64,000 nucleotides of DNA from Mycobacterium sp. PSTR-4-N (GCF_022348085.1 NZ_JAKRFN010000007.1:103943-167942), one strand, 5' to 3'. Shown: positions 17,053 to 26,990, counted from the stretch's first letter. The notes: generated from the letters alone by a model not told the origin. Made by a program: numbers and translations.

Positions 17053-17826
17053 TCAGCGCAGGATGAGTGTGTCGATCAGGACGTACGCCGCGACTACGAA
17101 CACGAGGTAGGCGAACCAGTGTTGGAGTCTGGAGGTGTCCAGCCGTGTGCCGATCTGGCCGGCGATCAGCGATGCCACGACGGCGGTGCCCGCGAACAGC
17201 GCGGTCATGCCCCAGTCGATCGTTCCTTGACTCACATAGGTCAGCGCCCCGGCCGCGGAGTTGGCGACGATGACCAGAAGCGACGTGCCGATGGCGATGG
17301 GCATCTGTACGCCGAGCAGTAGTACCAAAGCGGGAACGATGAGGAAACCGCCGCCGACGCCGAACAAGCCGGTGAGCACGCCGACCACGATCCCCGCCGG
17401 GATGGATCGGGGCGCACATCGACGCCAGTTGATGTCGGAATCGCCGACTTCGCAGGCTGTTCCGGTGTCGGCAGCGTCCATCAGCATACGGATTCCGGCG
17501 ATCACCATCACGGCGGCGAAGCCGACGAGAATGACCGATTGCGGCAGGTGCCGTCCGATCGCACTACCGATGAACGTGGCGGGGATGCCTACTGCGGTGA
17601 ACACTCCGGCGAGCCGCCATTGGACTTGGCCCACCCGCACCTTGGGTAACGCTCCGACGGCTGCGGCGGCCGCAATGACGATGAGCGACATGGGAATTGC
17701 CTGCTCCACTGGCACGGCTAGCACGAAGACCAACGCGGGTACGGCCATGATGGAGCCACCGCCGCCGAGCAGGCCGAGGAATACGCCAATGACGGCGCCC
17801 AGGGTCAGCGTGACGGTTACTGCCAT
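17053..17826 (-). CDS. TSUP/TauE-SafE family sulfur-anion exporter
   Basis: 257 aa, about eight membrane helices in two repeats, with the family phrases LGLLGGGGSIMAVP near the N-terminus and LTGLFGVGGGFLIVP in the second half. The start lies 2 bp after the DUF302 stop. In this operon it probably exports sulfite or thiosulfate made by the MBL-rhodanese enzyme. Confidence 0.92.
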   Translation of the reverse strand: MAVTVTLTLGAVIGVFLGLLGGGGSIMAVPALVFVLAVPVEQAIPMSLIVIAAAAAVGALPKVRVGQVQWRLAGVFTAVGIPATFIGSAIGRHLPQSVILVGFAAVMVIAGIRMLMDAADTGTACEVGDSDINWRRCAPRSIPAGIVVGVLTGLFGVGGGFLIVPALVLLLGVQMPIAIGTSLLVIVANSAAGALTYVSQGTIDWGMTALFAGTAVVASLIAGQIGTRLDTSRLQHWFAYLVFVVAAYVLIDTLILR

Positions 17827-17828
17827 GA

Positions 17829-18227
17829 TCAGTCGGTCAGCGCCTTGATGGCCGCGCGCAGTCTGGCGGCTGCGTCGTCGGCTACCTGGGCGAGGCCCGG
17901 CTGGTCTGCCACCTGCACCATGGTCTGCGGATCCATCGCATCGACGATCACCAACCCGTCAGTGGAAGGATCGGCGCGGACCACGACGTTGCACGGCAGC
18001 AACAGTCCGATCTGACGGTCCACGCCGATGGCACGGTGAGCCAGGGCCGGGTTGCACGCCCCGAGGATGAGGTAGTCCTCCATGTCCTCGTCGAGCTTGG
18101 CCTTGAGCGTCGCCTTGACGTCGATCTCGGTGAGCACACCAAACCCTTGGTCAGACAATGCCTTTCGGGTTCGCGCCACGGCATCGTCGAATGATGTGCG
18201 TAGTGTCGTGGAGATGGCCAGTGTCAT
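17829..18227 (-). CDS. DUF302 protein
   Basis: 132 aa behind GAAGGGAAT. It matches the DUF302 pattern of an N-terminal FDDAVARTRKALSDQGFGVLTEIDVKATLKAKL segment, the Cys-Pro-containing GACNPALAHRA loop and the second Cys at LLPCNVVV. DUF302 proteins recur in sulfide and persulfide operons, and the two conserved Cys could carry sulfane sulfur. It lies between cstR and the exporter. Biochemical function unproven. Confidence 0.88.
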   Translation of the reverse strand: MTLAISTTLRTSFDDAVARTRKALSDQGFGVLTEIDVKATLKAKLDEDMEDYLILGACNPALAHRAIGVDRQIGLLLPCNVVVRADPSTDGLVIVDAMDPQTMVQVADQPGLAQVADDAAARLRAAIKALTD

Positions 18228-18241
18228 GGTTATTCCCTTCG

Positions 18242-18625
<384 letters not shown>

Positions 18626-18811
18626 TCAAGACGTCGGGTCGTCGCTGCCGTGTCGCGGCTTCGGCGTCGTGGACAGCAGCACGGCGGCGCCAAAGTGTTC
18701 CTAGAGACGAGATGAACCGCTCTCGGTATGCCAACCCCCCGCACGCTGGCTAGTCACGTCGCTGCACGCTGCAGCAGCGAGGTCACACTTCGAGTCGGCT
18801 TGAGCGAGGTG

Positions 18812-19408
18812 TTAGCGCTCGGTGGTCAGCCGATCTAGTAGTGGCCGCAGGTCCTCGGCCAGTAATGCCATGAGGTACACCGCGGCGACCCTGTGTTGTC
18901 GGTCGAGAACCATCGTGGTCGGCACCACGCTGGTCGGGTAGGTGCGTCCCAAGGTGATGAGGCTGCGCATCGCCGGGTCGAAGATGGAGGGGTATTCGAC
19001 ATTGCGGTCGGTGACGAAGTCGCGTGCAGTATTTCTGTTGTCGCGGACGTCGATACCCAGGAACTGCACACCGCGGTCGCGGTATTCGGCGTACACCGTC
19101 TCCAGTTCTGGAGTCTCGGTGCGGCATGGCGCACACCAAGAGCCCCACACGTTGATCAGGACCACCTTCCCGGTGAAATCCGACAGCCGGATCGGTTTGT
19201 TGGTGAACAAGTCGGGGCCGCTGAGATCGCCGATCGTGCCCCGCGCCGACGGAGGGTCGTAGAAGATCGCGGTCTTGCCGCCGGGGGAGACGAAGTCGAA
19301 GGTACCGCCTTGCGCCACGGCATCCTCGCCAGTGGTGCAGCCGGTGACTTGGGCTGCCGCGATGACAAGGGCTGCCACGACGGCGAGTGATTGCTTCGCG
19401 CTACGCAT
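18812..19408 (-). CDS. TlpA/ResA-type thioredoxin lipoprotein
   Basis: 198 aa behind AAGGAGG. Signal peptide with lipobox VTGC (Cys24). Thioredoxin fold with redox site WCAPC (Cys92 and Cys95) and cis-Pro (SVVPTTMVLD). It would act outside the membrane as a thiol-disulfide reductase, possibly protecting or metallating Cys-containing exported proteins. It follows cadD on the same strand by about 68 bp. A frameshifted fragment of a close paralogue survives at 36314-36460. Confidence 0.9.
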   Translation of the reverse strand: MRSAKQSLAVVAALVIAAAQVTGCTTGEDAVAQGGTFDFVSPGGKTAIFYDPPSARGTIGDLSGPDLFTNKPIRLSDFTGKVVLINVWGSWCAPCRTETPELETVYAEYRDRGVQFLGIDVRDNRNTARDFVTDRNVEYPSIFDPAMRSLITLGRTYPTSVVPTTMVLDRQHRVAAVYLMALLAEDLRPLLDRLTTER

Positions 19409-19475
19409 GAAACCTCCTTCACTACAAGTAGTTCGGCGTTCAGCTGGTGTGCGGGCGGGGGTCGCTGGCCAGCTG

Positions 19476-20081
19476 CTAGAAGGCGAGGCCGCTGACCAGG
19501 ATGAGGATGCCGAGGGCGATCAACACGATTGGGAACAACACGTGTTCCCAGCGTTCGAGGACCTCGGCGATCGGCCGGCGGGTGGCGACGAATTTGGCGG
19601 CGACGACGAGGACCGCGACGAGCACGAGGAAGACGACGCAGTAGGCCACCACGGCCGCGGGCCCCACGCTGAGGAAGACGGGGACGTAGACGCCGATGTT
19701 GTCCCCGCCGTTGGCAAAGGTGACTGCCGCGACGGTCCAGACGCCGACGTTCTTACCTGCGACTCTTGCGTCGTCGTCGTCGTCATCGTCGTCGTTGTTG
19801 TTTCCACGCCAGGCTTCCCATGCCGCCCACAGTCCCAGGGCCAGGGGTATGAGCCCGAAGTACGGAATGATCTGCGGGGGAAGAAATGCTCCCGCGCCCA
19901 ACGTCACGAGCACGGCCGCGCCAAGGATCCCCGCAAACCCCAGGTATTGGCCTGCGGTGATCCGGGCCGTCGTCCCGCGCTGCCCTGCGCCGCGGGCGAA
20001 GAACAGCGACAGCACGATGATGTCGTCGATGTTGGTGACGATGAAGAGGCCGATCGCGGGCAGAATCGACGACTGGATCAT
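19476..20081 (-). CDS. cadD: CadD-like cadmium resistance transporter
   Basis: 201 aa, start MIQSSILPAIGLFIVTNIDD, coupled to lspA by ATGA. Five or six membrane helices with the family's acidic intramembrane motifs NIDDIIVLS (about 16-24) and ANGGDNIGVYVP. The cytoplasmic loop carries NNNDDDDDDDD, encoded by a GTC/GTT trinucleotide tract at about 19766-19802, probably a length-variable metal-binding patch. Last membrane component of the cmtR-ATPase-lspA-cadD operon. Confidence 0.88.
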   Translation of the reverse strand: MIQSSILPAIGLFIVTNIDDIIVLSLFFARGAGQRGTTARITAGQYLGFAGILGAAVLVTLGAGAFLPPQIIPYFGLIPLALGLWAAWEAWRGNNNDDDDDDDDARVAGKNVGVWTVAAVTFANGGDNIGVYVPVFLSVGPAAVVAYCVVFLVLVAVLVVAAKFVATRRPIAEVLERWEHVLFPIVLIALGILILVSGLAF

Positions 20082-20584
20082 TCGTCGGCCCCGGTGTCTG
20101 CGGTGTCGCTGGCGCGCCAACTAGCCAGAACGAGGACGGCGGCGCCTGTGACGACGAAGACGTCGGCGAGGTTGAAGGTGGGAAACCAGCCCGTGTGCAG
20201 GTAGTCGGTGACCAGCCCATCACCGGCGCGGTCAATTAAGTTGGCCACCGCGCCACCCAGCATCGCGGCCAGTGCCAGCACGACCGGCGGCGCGGCGGTG
20301 CGAGCGACGCGGACCGCGAACACCGCGAGTGCGACCACAATCACGCCGGTGACGCCGAGCAGGACCGCGGGGGGCAGGGTGTCGCCGATACTGAATGCCA
20401 CACCGGGGTTGAAGGCCAGCCGCAGGTGTAGCAGCCCGAGATCTGTTGAGCTGCCGTCATTTAAGGCGCCCGCAGCCCACGTCTTCGCTCCCAGGTTCAG
20501 TCCCGCGACGATGACCGCCGTGGCGGCCAGGGTGATTCGTGCCCGAATCGCCCTGGCCTCGGGGCTGGGGTGGTCAGCGGTCAC
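20078..20584 (-). CDS. lspA: Lipoprotein signal peptidase (LspA/PbrB-like)
   Basis: 168 aa from GTG at 20584, whose GTGA overlaps the ATPase stop. Four membrane helices. Family motifs are present: FNPGVAFS, the catalytic Asp in ANLIDR and the second Asp in FNLADVF. An LspA next to a Cd/Pb ATPase recalls the pbrA-pbrB lead-resistance pairing. With the Lnt gene at 23967 and lipoproteins nearby, it may instead mature metal-handling lipoproteins. It is presumably an accessory copy; the housekeeping lspA is not in this window. Confidence 0.9.
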   Translation of the reverse strand: MTADHPSPEARAIRARITLAATAVIVAGLNLGAKTWAAGALNDGSSTDLGLLHLRLAFNPGVAFSIGDTLPPAVLLGVTGVIVVALAVFAVRVARTAAPPVVLALAAMLGGAVANLIDRAGDGLVTDYLHTGWFPTFNLADVFVVTGAAVLVLASWRASDTADTGADE

Positions 20585-22548
20585 GACGGCGTGCCCGCTG
20601 GCGCCGCGCGGTTGTGGCTGGCTGCCGCATCGACCGGCGCGGCGGCCAGTGGCTTGGTGCGCCCCGCGCGCACACCGTTGGCGATGACCACAATCTCGGC
20701 GAGTTCGTGGACCAGCACGACGGCGGCCAGTCCGAGGATGCCGAACAGTGCCAGCGGCAACAACGCGAGGATTAGGCCCAGGGACAGGCCGACGTTTTGC
20801 AGCATGATCCGCCGCGCCCGCCGCGCGTGGGTGAACGTCTGAGGCAGGTGGCGCAGGTCTTCGCCCATCAACGCCACGTCGGCGGTTTCGATGGCCACGT
20901 CGGTGCCCATCGCGCCCATTGCGATACCCAGGTCGGCGGTGGCCAGCGCTGGAGCGTCGTTGACGCCGTCGCCGACCATCGCCGTGGGGCGCTGGGCACG
21001 TAGCTGTTCGATCAGTCGCGCTTTGCCTTCGGGGCGGAGCTCGGCGTGCACGGCCTCGATCCCGACGTCGCGGGCCAATGCGGCTGCGGTGGCCTGGTTG
21101 TCGCCGGTGAGCATTGCCACGTGATAGCCGTCGCGGCGCAGTCGGGCGACAACCTCGGCGGCCTCGGGTCGCAGCTCGTCGCGCACGGCGATGGCGCCGA
21201 TTACCTGGCCGTTGTCTTCGACGAGGACGGCGGTGGCCCCGGCGTGCTGCATGCGCGCCACCCCATCGGCGAGCGGGCCCGGGTCGAGCCAGCCGGGGCG
21301 GCCGAGGCGGATGGTATGCCCGTCGCGACGCCCGGTGAGCCCGGCACCGGTCACCGCCTCCACGTCGGTGGCTGGGAGGACATCGTCGACGGCGGCGAGG
21401 ATCGCCGCGGCCAGCGGGTGCTCGCTGCGCGCTCCCAGGGCCGCAGCTAGATCCAGCACCTCTTCGCGGGTGGCGCCGTTGGTGGTGGCCACGTCGATGA
21501 CTGCGGGCCGGTTTGCGGTGAGGGTGCCGGTCTTGTCCAAGGCGACGCCGCGTATCTTGCCCAGCCCTTCCAGTGCGGCGCCGCCCTTGACCAGGGCTCC
21601 GAGCTTGCTGGCGGCGCCGATGGCGGCCACCACGGTGACGGGCACTGAGATCGCCAGGGCGCACGGCGAGGCGGCGACCAACACCACCAGCGCACGTTCG
21701 ATCCAGGTGGCTGAGTCCCCGAGCAAACTGCCGATCACCGCGATCAGTGCCGCCACGATCATGACCCCGGGCACCAGGGGTTTGGCGATGCGGTCAGCGA
21801 GGCGTTGGGAGGCGCCCTTGCGGGACTGTTCGGCCTCCACGATGCGCACGATGCGGGCCAGCGAGTTGTCCTCGGCGGTGGTGGTGACTTCCACCTCGAG
21901 CGCGCCGGTGCCGTTGATCGACCCGGCGAACACCTCGTCACCGGGCCCGGCTTCCACGGGGACCGACTCACCGGTGATGGCGGAGACATCCAGCGCGGTG
22001 CGGCCTCGGCCGATGATGCCGTCGGTTGCGACGCGCTCACCGGGCTTGACGAGCATCCGGTCGCCGATCCGCAATTCCGCTGGCGCGACGGTCTTTTCGC
22101 CGCCGTCACGCAGCACGGTCGCTTCGTCGGGCACCAGCGACAACAGCGCGCGCAGTCCGCGTCGAGTGCGCGCCAGCGAGTACTCCTCTAGGCCCTCGCT
22201 GATGGAGAACAGGAAGGCCAGCATGGCGGCCTCACCCACCTCGCCGAGGATCACCGCGCCCACGGCGGCGATGGTCATCAGGGTGCCAACGCCGATTTTG
22301 CCCTTGGCCAGCCGTTTGAGGGTGAACGGAACGAAGGTATAGGCGCCGGCCAGCAGCGCCACCGCCTCCAGCGTGAGGACGACCGGCTCCGCGGCGTCGA
22401 GGAACCCGGCGTTCACCGCTGCCAGCAGGAACACCCCTGAAATGGCGGCGAACTGCAGTTCCTTGATCTGCCAGAGCCGCTCGGGCTCACGCTCCTCCTC
22501 GTCGGCGCCGCGGGGTTCGTCATTGCCGCAGCCGCAGGCGTCGCTCAT
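20581..22548 (-). CDS. P1B-type soft-metal ATPase (Cd/Zn/Pb/Co; CtpG-like)
   Basis: 655 aa behind GGAGGAG, coupled to the repressor gene by ATGA. No HMA domain; a short Cys/acidic N-terminus (MSDACGCGNDEPRG) instead. TGES-type loop (ITGESVP), intramembrane SPC where copper and zinc pumps have [16 protein letters not shown], and a last-helix motif HELAEIVVIANG. The SPC groups it with P1B-4-like pumps, which include mycobacterial CtpG, CtpD and CtpJ. With a CmtR-like repressor and CadD, cadmium, lead or zinc is the likely substrate. Paralogue at 58791-60908. Confidence 0.92.
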   Translation of the reverse strand: MSDACGCGNDEPRGADEEEREPERLWQIKELQFAAISGVFLLAAVNAGFLDAAEPVVLTLEAVALLAGAYTFVPFTLKRLAKGKIGVGTLMTIAAVGAVILGEVGEAAMLAFLFSISEGLEEYSLARTRRGLRALLSLVPDEATVLRDGGEKTVAPAELRIGDRMLVKPGERVATDGIIGRGRTALDVSAITGESVPVEAGPGDEVFAGSINGTGALEVEVTTTAEDNSLARIVRIVEAEQSRKGASQRLADRIAKPLVPGVMIVAALIAVIGSLLGDSATWIERALVVLVAASPCALAISVPVTVVAAIGAASKLGALVKGGAALEGLGKIRGVALDKTGTLTANRPAVIDVATTNGATREEVLDLAAALGARSEHPLAAAILAAVDDVLPATDVEAVTGAGLTGRRDGHTIRLGRPGWLDPGPLADGVARMQHAGATAVLVEDNGQVIGAIAVRDELRPEAAEVVARLRRDGYHVAMLTGDNQATAAALARDVGIEAVHAELRPEGKARLIEQLRAQRPTAMVGDGVNDAPALATADLGIAMGAMGTDVAIETADVALMGEDLRHLPQTFTHARRARRIMLQNVGLSLGLILALLPLALFGILGLAAVVLVHELAEIVVIANGVRAGRTKPLAAAPVDAAASHNRAAPAGTPS

Positions 22549-22943
22549 CGGCCGGTCTCCTCCGCATCGATCGTCGCGCCCGTGCGGGAGCGGGTTCCGT
22601 AGTTGGGGCACAGCGCGACGGCGTTGCCGGTGGCGGCCAGAAGTGTCTCGGCTGAGGCCAACAAATCGAGCAGTTCGGGACGGGTCAGGGAGTAGAACAT
22701 CTGCCGGCCCTCGGGCCGCCCGACTACGAGCCCGCAGTCACGAAGGCACGCCAGATGCGCCGACACTGTGGACTGCGCCATAGAGAGCAGTCCCGTCAAA
22801 TCCACCACTCGGGCTTCACCGTCAGCCAACCGCTGCAGGATCGCCAGTCGAGTCGGATCCGCCAAACCGTGAAACAGCGCCGCCGCCGGAGACAGATTGG
22901 TGGACGGCCGCACAGAGCCGCAATCGTCGGTTGTCATCGCCAT
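22545..22943 (-). CDS. ArsR/SmtB-family metal repressor, CmtR-like
   Basis: 132 aa from ATG 22943; ATGs at 22937 and 22961 are also in frame and none has a ribosome site, so a leaderless transcript is possible. Winged-helix core GLADPTRLAILQRL, with CLRDCG in the recognition region. This matches the Cys pair of CmtR, whose third ligand would be the Cys in ALCPNYG. CmtR senses Cd(II)/Pb(II). It heads the operon to the ATPase, lspA and cadD. The dyad TCATCGCC-N4-GGCGATGA overlaps the start. Confidence 0.88.
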   Translation of the reverse strand: MAMTTDDCGSVRPSTNLSPAAALFHGLADPTRLAILQRLADGEARVVDLTGLLSMAQSTVSAHLACLRDCGLVVGRPEGRQMFYSLTRPELLDLLASAETLLAATGNAVALCPNYGTRSRTGATIDAEETGR

Positions 22944-23028
22944 ACGGCGATGATAGCGCATTTTTCGCCCTCATCGCCAAACGACGGTGAAAGCGGGAAT
23001 TTCGTTGATTGGTGCGGGTTGGCGCAAC
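22934..23028. repeat. Duplicated ~95-bp operator/promoter region, copy 1
   Basis: It begins with the perfect dyad TCATCGCC-ATAC-GGCGATGA (22934-22953), then GATAGCG, a second TCATCGCC half, and ends GATTGGTGCGGGTTGGCG. The same order recurs at 25758-25852. It lies at the start of the CmtR-like gene. Between 23029 and the thioredoxin start at 23329 nothing else is seen. Confidence 0.75.
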
Positions 23029-23328
23029 CTCCAACGCATCTGAAGACGACGACCGGCCGGTGCTGCGCCGGCGCCTCCTGGGATGGGCACGGGAGAGGAG
23101 GCCTAACCTGCTGCGTGCCCCTGAGTCCACGCGATCCTCTTGAGCGGTTCAGTGCCGGATCGATTCAATGCCAACATCATCGGCAGTCATCGGCCCCCCT
23201 CCCGGAACGTTGGCGGCTCATCAACGGTGGCAGGCTCGAACAATCTACTATGGCCCCTAGTAGGAAGGGTGCCGTCGGTAGCGCCCAGGACCCAGCCGGT
23301 GTCAACTCGGCAACAGGGGAGGTGCCAA

Positions 23329-23970
23329 GTGCGGTCTCGGCTGCGGTGGACGGTGTTCGCGCTGGTGGTAATAGCCGCGATGGCGGTGGCGATCTGGCCG
23401 CGTACGCCCCAGGTCGACGGCACTAATACCTCCGGCCCCGGGCTTACCCTTCCCGCTGCCGCCGTTGGCGACGCCGATACCGGCGAACTGGCGCGACTCA
23501 CCGCGCGTGCGGCCTTGGCGCCGTGCCCGACACCACGTGAGGGGGCGCCGCCCAAGGGTGATTTGGCTGGTGCGCTGGCGTCGTGCCTGGGGGCGCGGAC
23601 CATGTTCGACGTCGGCGCGGCGCTCGCCGGTGAGCAGACCCTGATCAACCTGTGGGCGTCATGGTGCGCCCCGTGTCGGGAAGAGATTCCGGTGCTGGAC
23701 GCCTACGCCGGGCAGCCGGGCGCGGTGCGGGTGGTCGGGATGAACGTGCAGGACACCGACACCGTGGCGCTGAGCCTTTTGGCGGATCTGGGTGTGCACT
23801 ACCCGTCCTTCGGCAACGCCGACGCCGTCGGGCAGGTCCTAGGCGCTCCCCCGGTCCTGCCGCTGAGCTACCTCGTTGGCACCGACGGCACCGTCCGCCG
23901 GGTCACCACGCCCACAGTGTTCCGTGACGTCGAGCAAGTTCGTGCAGCCGTCGCGGCAATGAACCCGTGA
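23329..23970 (+). CDS. Membrane-anchored TlpA-like thioredoxin
   Basis: 213 aa from GTG 23329 behind GGGGAGG; the longer open frame upstream has no ribosome site. One N-terminal anchor helix (about 8-24), then a thioredoxin domain with WCAPC near 112 and cis-Pro region VLPLSYLV. An extra Cys pair (APCPTPREG and ASCLGAR) precedes the domain, as in the mycobacterial Rv3673c type. It overlaps lnt by 4 bp. Likely extracytoplasmic disulfide exchange. Confidence 0.88.
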   Translation: MRSRLRWTVFALVVIAAMAVAIWPRTPQVDGTNTSGPGLTLPAAAVGDADTGELARLTARAALAPCPTPREGAPPKGDLAGALASCLGARTMFDVGAALAGEQTLINLWASWCAPCREEIPVLDAYAGQPGAVRVVGMNVQDTDTVALSLLADLGVHYPSFGNADAVGQVLGAPPVLPLSYLVGTDGTVRRVTTPTVFRDVEQVRAAVAAMNP

Positions 23971-25754
23971 CCGGCCCCCTGGCCAGGCTGACCGGGAGGC
24001 GCGGGGCGGGGCAACCCGACGAGGACACCGACGCGATGGCGGCGCTCACCGACGGGTCCGCCAATTCCGATGGGGCCCCCGCCCCGCCGTTGAGCAGACC
24101 TCTGGGCGCAGGTTTAGGTGCTGCGGCGCTGCGCCGACTGCCCCGGATGGCCGTCGCGATCGCTGCGGGCCTGCTGTTGTGCGTCAGCTTTCCGCCGTTC
24201 GGGTGGTGGTACACCGCCATCGTCGCGTTCGCACTGCTGGCCTGGGTACTGACCCACAAGTCGACGACGCAAATCGGCGGGCTCGGATATGGACTTCTGT
24301 TCGGCCTCGCGTTCTACGTTGCGCTGCTGCCCTGGACGAGCAGCTTCGTCGGCGTCGGGCCATGGCTGGCGCTGGCGGGCATGGAGTCGGTATTTCCCGC
24401 GCTGTTCGGCGCGGGGGCAGTGCTGGTGCGCCGACTGCCGGGCTGGCCGATCTGGGTCGCGGCCGTGTGGGCCGTGCAGGAATGGGCCAAATCCAATGTT
24501 CCGTTCGGCGGATTCCCCTGGGGCGCAGTCGGGTTCGGCCAGACCGACGGCCCGTTTCTGCCGACCGCCCAAATCGGCGGGGTGCCGCTGGTGTCATTTG
24601 CGGTCGTGCTCCTGGGCGTCAGCATGGCCGCCCTGGCGAGCGAGGTCACGCGCTGGTGGCGCCGTGACGCCGCCCGTGCCGGCCACGCGTGCCCTCCCGC
24701 GATAGTGCTGCCCGGTGCGTACATCGGTGTGGTGCTATTGGCTACCGCCGCGATCTGGCCGCAGGTCCGGCAGCCGTCAATCAATGCGACCAACGACCCG
24801 GTCGTCACCGTGGCCGCGGTGCAGGGCAATGTGCCGCGACTCGGCCTGGACTTCAATGCCCAACGTCGCGCCGTGTTGGACAACCACGTTCAGGAAACCC
24901 TGCGGCTCGCAGACGAGGTGCGCGCCGGGCGTGCTGCGCAACCGCAGATCGTCGTGTGGCCGGAAAACTCTTCCGACGTCGACCCGTTGGCCAATCCCGA
25001 CGCCGCCGAACGGATCACGATCGCCGCGCGGGCGATCGAGGCGCCGATCCTCGTCGGCGGCGTGCTCGCCGGGCCGGGATACAGCAGCACCAACCCGGTG
25101 ACCCTCAACTCGGTGATCGTCTGGGATCCGGTCGGCGGCCCCAGTGACCGTCACGACAAGCAGATCGTGCAACCATTCGGCGAGTACCTGCCGTGGCGCG
25201 GCTTCTTCCGGCTCTTCTCGTCCTCCGCCGACCGGGCTGGCTACTTCGTGCCCGGCGACGGGTCGGGGGTAGTGCGCGCAGCCGGGGTGCCGATCGGCGT
25301 GGTGACCTGCTGGGAAGTGATCTTTGACCGGGCGGCCCGCGAGTCGGTGCTTAACGGCGCCCAGCTGCTCACCGTGCCGTCCAACAACGCCACCTTCGGT
25401 GAGGCGATGAGCGAGCAGCAGCTCGCCTTCGCCAAGTTACGCGCCATCGAGCACAACCGCTACGTCGTGGTCGCCGCGACGACGGGCATCAGTTCCGTGA
25501 TCGGGCCAGACGGTCGCGAACTGGCCCGCACCGGATTCTTCGAACCTGGCTACCTCGACACCCCGGTCAGGCTGATGACCGGACTCACGCCCGCCACCCG
25601 GTGGGGCCCGGTCGTGCAGTGTCTACTGATCAGCATCGGCATCTTCGCGTGCATCGCGGCGATCATTCTGCGCAGATCACCGCGGATCAGTCTGCGCCGT
25701 CGCACCCCGCGTACCGACACGCCGCCGCCTGCAATGGCACCGCGGCGGCGATAG
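23967..25754 (+). CDS. lnt: Apolipoprotein N-acyltransferase
   Basis: 595 aa. Six or more N-terminal membrane helices (about 58-265), then a nitrilase-fold domain and a C-terminal helix. The catalytic triad is in place: Glu in WPENSSD (near 332), Lys in [13 protein letters not shown] (near 397) and Cys in TCWEVIFD (near 448). It N-acylates the lipoprotein Cys after LspA cleavage. Coupled to the thioredoxin gene. Together with the lspA at 20078 this metal block encodes two of three lipoprotein-maturation steps, which is unusual for a resistance island. Confidence 0.93.
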   Translation: MTGPLARLTGRRGAGQPDEDTDAMAALTDGSANSDGAPAPPLSRPLGAGLGAAALRRLPRMAVAIAAGLLLCVSFPPFGWWYTAIVAFALLAWVLTHKSTTQIGGLGYGLLFGLAFYVALLPWTSSFVGVGPWLALAGMESVFPALFGAGAVLVRRLPGWPIWVAAVWAVQEWAKSNVPFGGFPWGAVGFGQTDGPFLPTAQIGGVPLVSFAVVLLGVSMAALASEVTRWWRRDAARAGHACPPAIVLPGAYIGVVLLATAAIWPQVRQPSINATNDPVVTVAAVQGNVPRLGLDFNAQRRAVLDNHVQETLRLADEVRAGRAAQPQIVVWPENSSDVDPLANPDAAERITIAARAIEAPILVGGVLAGPGYSSTNPVTLNSVIVWDPVGGPSDRHDKQIVQPFGEYLPWRGFFRLFSSSADRAGYFVPGDGSGVVRAAGVPIGVVTCWEVIFDRAARESVLNGAQLLTVPSNNATFGEAMSEQQLAFAKLRAIEHNRYVVVAATTGISSVIGPDGRELARTGFFEPGYLDTPVRLMTGLTPATRWGPVVQCLLISIGIFACIAAIILRRSPRISLRRRTPRTDTPPPAMAPRRR

Positions 25755-25757
25755 TTT

Positions 25758-25852
25758 TCATCGCCCGAAGGCGATGATAGCGTAAAGATCGCCGTCATCG
25801 CCGACCGGCGGCGATGGCAGAAGTCTGTTCATTGGTGCGGGTCGGCGTAAAC
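25758..25852. repeat. Duplicated ~95-bp operator/promoter region, copy 2
   Basis: The perfect dyad TCATCGCC-CGAA-GGCGATGA (25758-25777) is followed by GATAGCG, another TCATCGCC/GGCGATGG dyad and CATTGGTGCGGGTCGGCG, collinear with 22934-23028. It starts 4 bp after the lnt stop and precedes the methyltransferase gene by about 190 bp. It probably places that gene under the same repressor. Confidence 0.75.
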
Positions 25853-26038
25853 CGTCAACCGCCGCCCTGCACGGCATGACCCCGCGCTGTCGGCCACCGG
25901 GACCATGCCTCGCTCAGTGCCCCGTGCTCACCGCGGCACGCACCGCCGGCCCGGGGCCTGGCACAGCTGAATCGAGCTGAACTGCAACCAGTCTCACGGG
26001 CTGTCCGCTGATACGACCACCTCTGGAGAGGGCCAACC

Positions 26039-26668
26039 GTGTTGATGAACATGGCGGAGACCGCGCTGATCAATTCTGCGCCGCGGCGATGGCTCCAACG
26101 CGTCTACGAGGTTCCGGTGCTGCTGCGGTTCGGCGGCCGGCTGGTCCCGGACACCCAGGCTCTGGAAATCGGCTGCGGATCTGGATACGGCACGCAGCTG
26201 ATCCTGGAGCGGTTTGGCGCTGCCACCGTAGACGCCGTCGACCTGGACCCGGCGATGATCCGGCGGGCCGGGGAGCGCTTGGCCCGCTATGGCAACCGAG
26301 TTCGGCTGGTCCAAGGCAGCGCCACCGATCTGTCCACCGCGCTAGATGCCGGCGACGGAAGCTACGGGGCGGTGTTCGACTTCGGGATCGTCCACCACAT
26401 TCCCGACTGGCGTAACGCCGTCGCCGAAGTCGCGCGAGTCCTCGCACCGGGCGGGCGGTTCTACTTCGATGAAGTCACCGCCCACGCCCTCGCCCGCCCC
26501 AGCTACAAGCGGCTGTTCGACCACCCGACCGAAGACCGGTTCAGCGCCGAGCAATTCTCCGACGAACTCGCCCACCATGGCCTCGTCGTACTGGGTTCAC
26601 GGACCCGCATCCAAGGCGACTACCTGCTCGGCGTGGCCGCCAAACCGTTGCCCACCGGCTGTGAGTGA
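26039..26668 (+). CDS. Class I SAM-dependent methyltransferase
   Basis: 209 aa; the GTG at 26039 is 8 bp from GGAGAGG, while an ATG at 26045 is also possible. Motif I LEIGCGSGYGTQ (about 43-54), acidic VDLDP, motif II DFGIVHHIPDW and VLAPGGRFYFDE. The family includes methyltransferases acting on small molecules and on arsenic or tellurium species, but the As(III)-binding Cys set of ArsM is not seen. It lies behind the duplicated CmtR-type operator, so metal control is likely. Confidence 0.82.
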   Translation: MLMNMAETALINSAPRRWLQRVYEVPVLLRFGGRLVPDTQALEIGCGSGYGTQLILERFGAATVDAVDLDPAMIRRAGERLARYGNRVRLVQGSATDLSTALDAGDGSYGAVFDFGIVHHIPDWRNAVAEVARVLAPGGRFYFDEVTAHALARPSYKRLFDHPTEDRFSAEQFSDELAHHGLVVLGSRTRIQGDYLLGVAAKPLPTGCE

Positions 26669-26734
26669 TGAGGACCATCGCGGTCTTGGTCCTGTCTTCA
26701 CTTCGATGATCCTGGTGAAGGGCGCGGGCCGCCG

Positions 26735-26965
26735 GCAGATCAAAAGCAAAAAGAGGTCAGCGCCCGCCGCAAAGACAACCTCATCCTGGTCAACACCGCC
26801 GAGACCACGTTGTGTGCTGCTCAGCATCTCACGCTGGTCGGCGTCGGGCTGGTCGAGCTTACCGGCACGGCGTGGCCCGACCCCGTCGCTGGCTTCGTCA
26901 TCTCCGCGTTCGCCATCTACGAAGGCAAAGAAGCCTGGGAGGTCGAAACTGGTCGAGGACAATGA
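26735..26965 (+). pseudogene. C-terminal fragment of a cation diffusion facilitator-type transporter
   Basis: One frame reads ARRKDNLILVNTAETTLCAA, then a hydrophobic stretch, then WPDPVAGFVISAFAIYEGKEAW and a stop. This resembles the last helices of CDF-type cation transporters, where A(D)xxES and DPxxG motifs occur. The N-terminal two-thirds is missing and no start is apparent. Deletion between the methyltransferase and DUF3703 genes is the simplest reading. Confidence 0.6.
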
Positions 26966-26990
26966 CGACGACGACTGAACGGAGCGCGAC

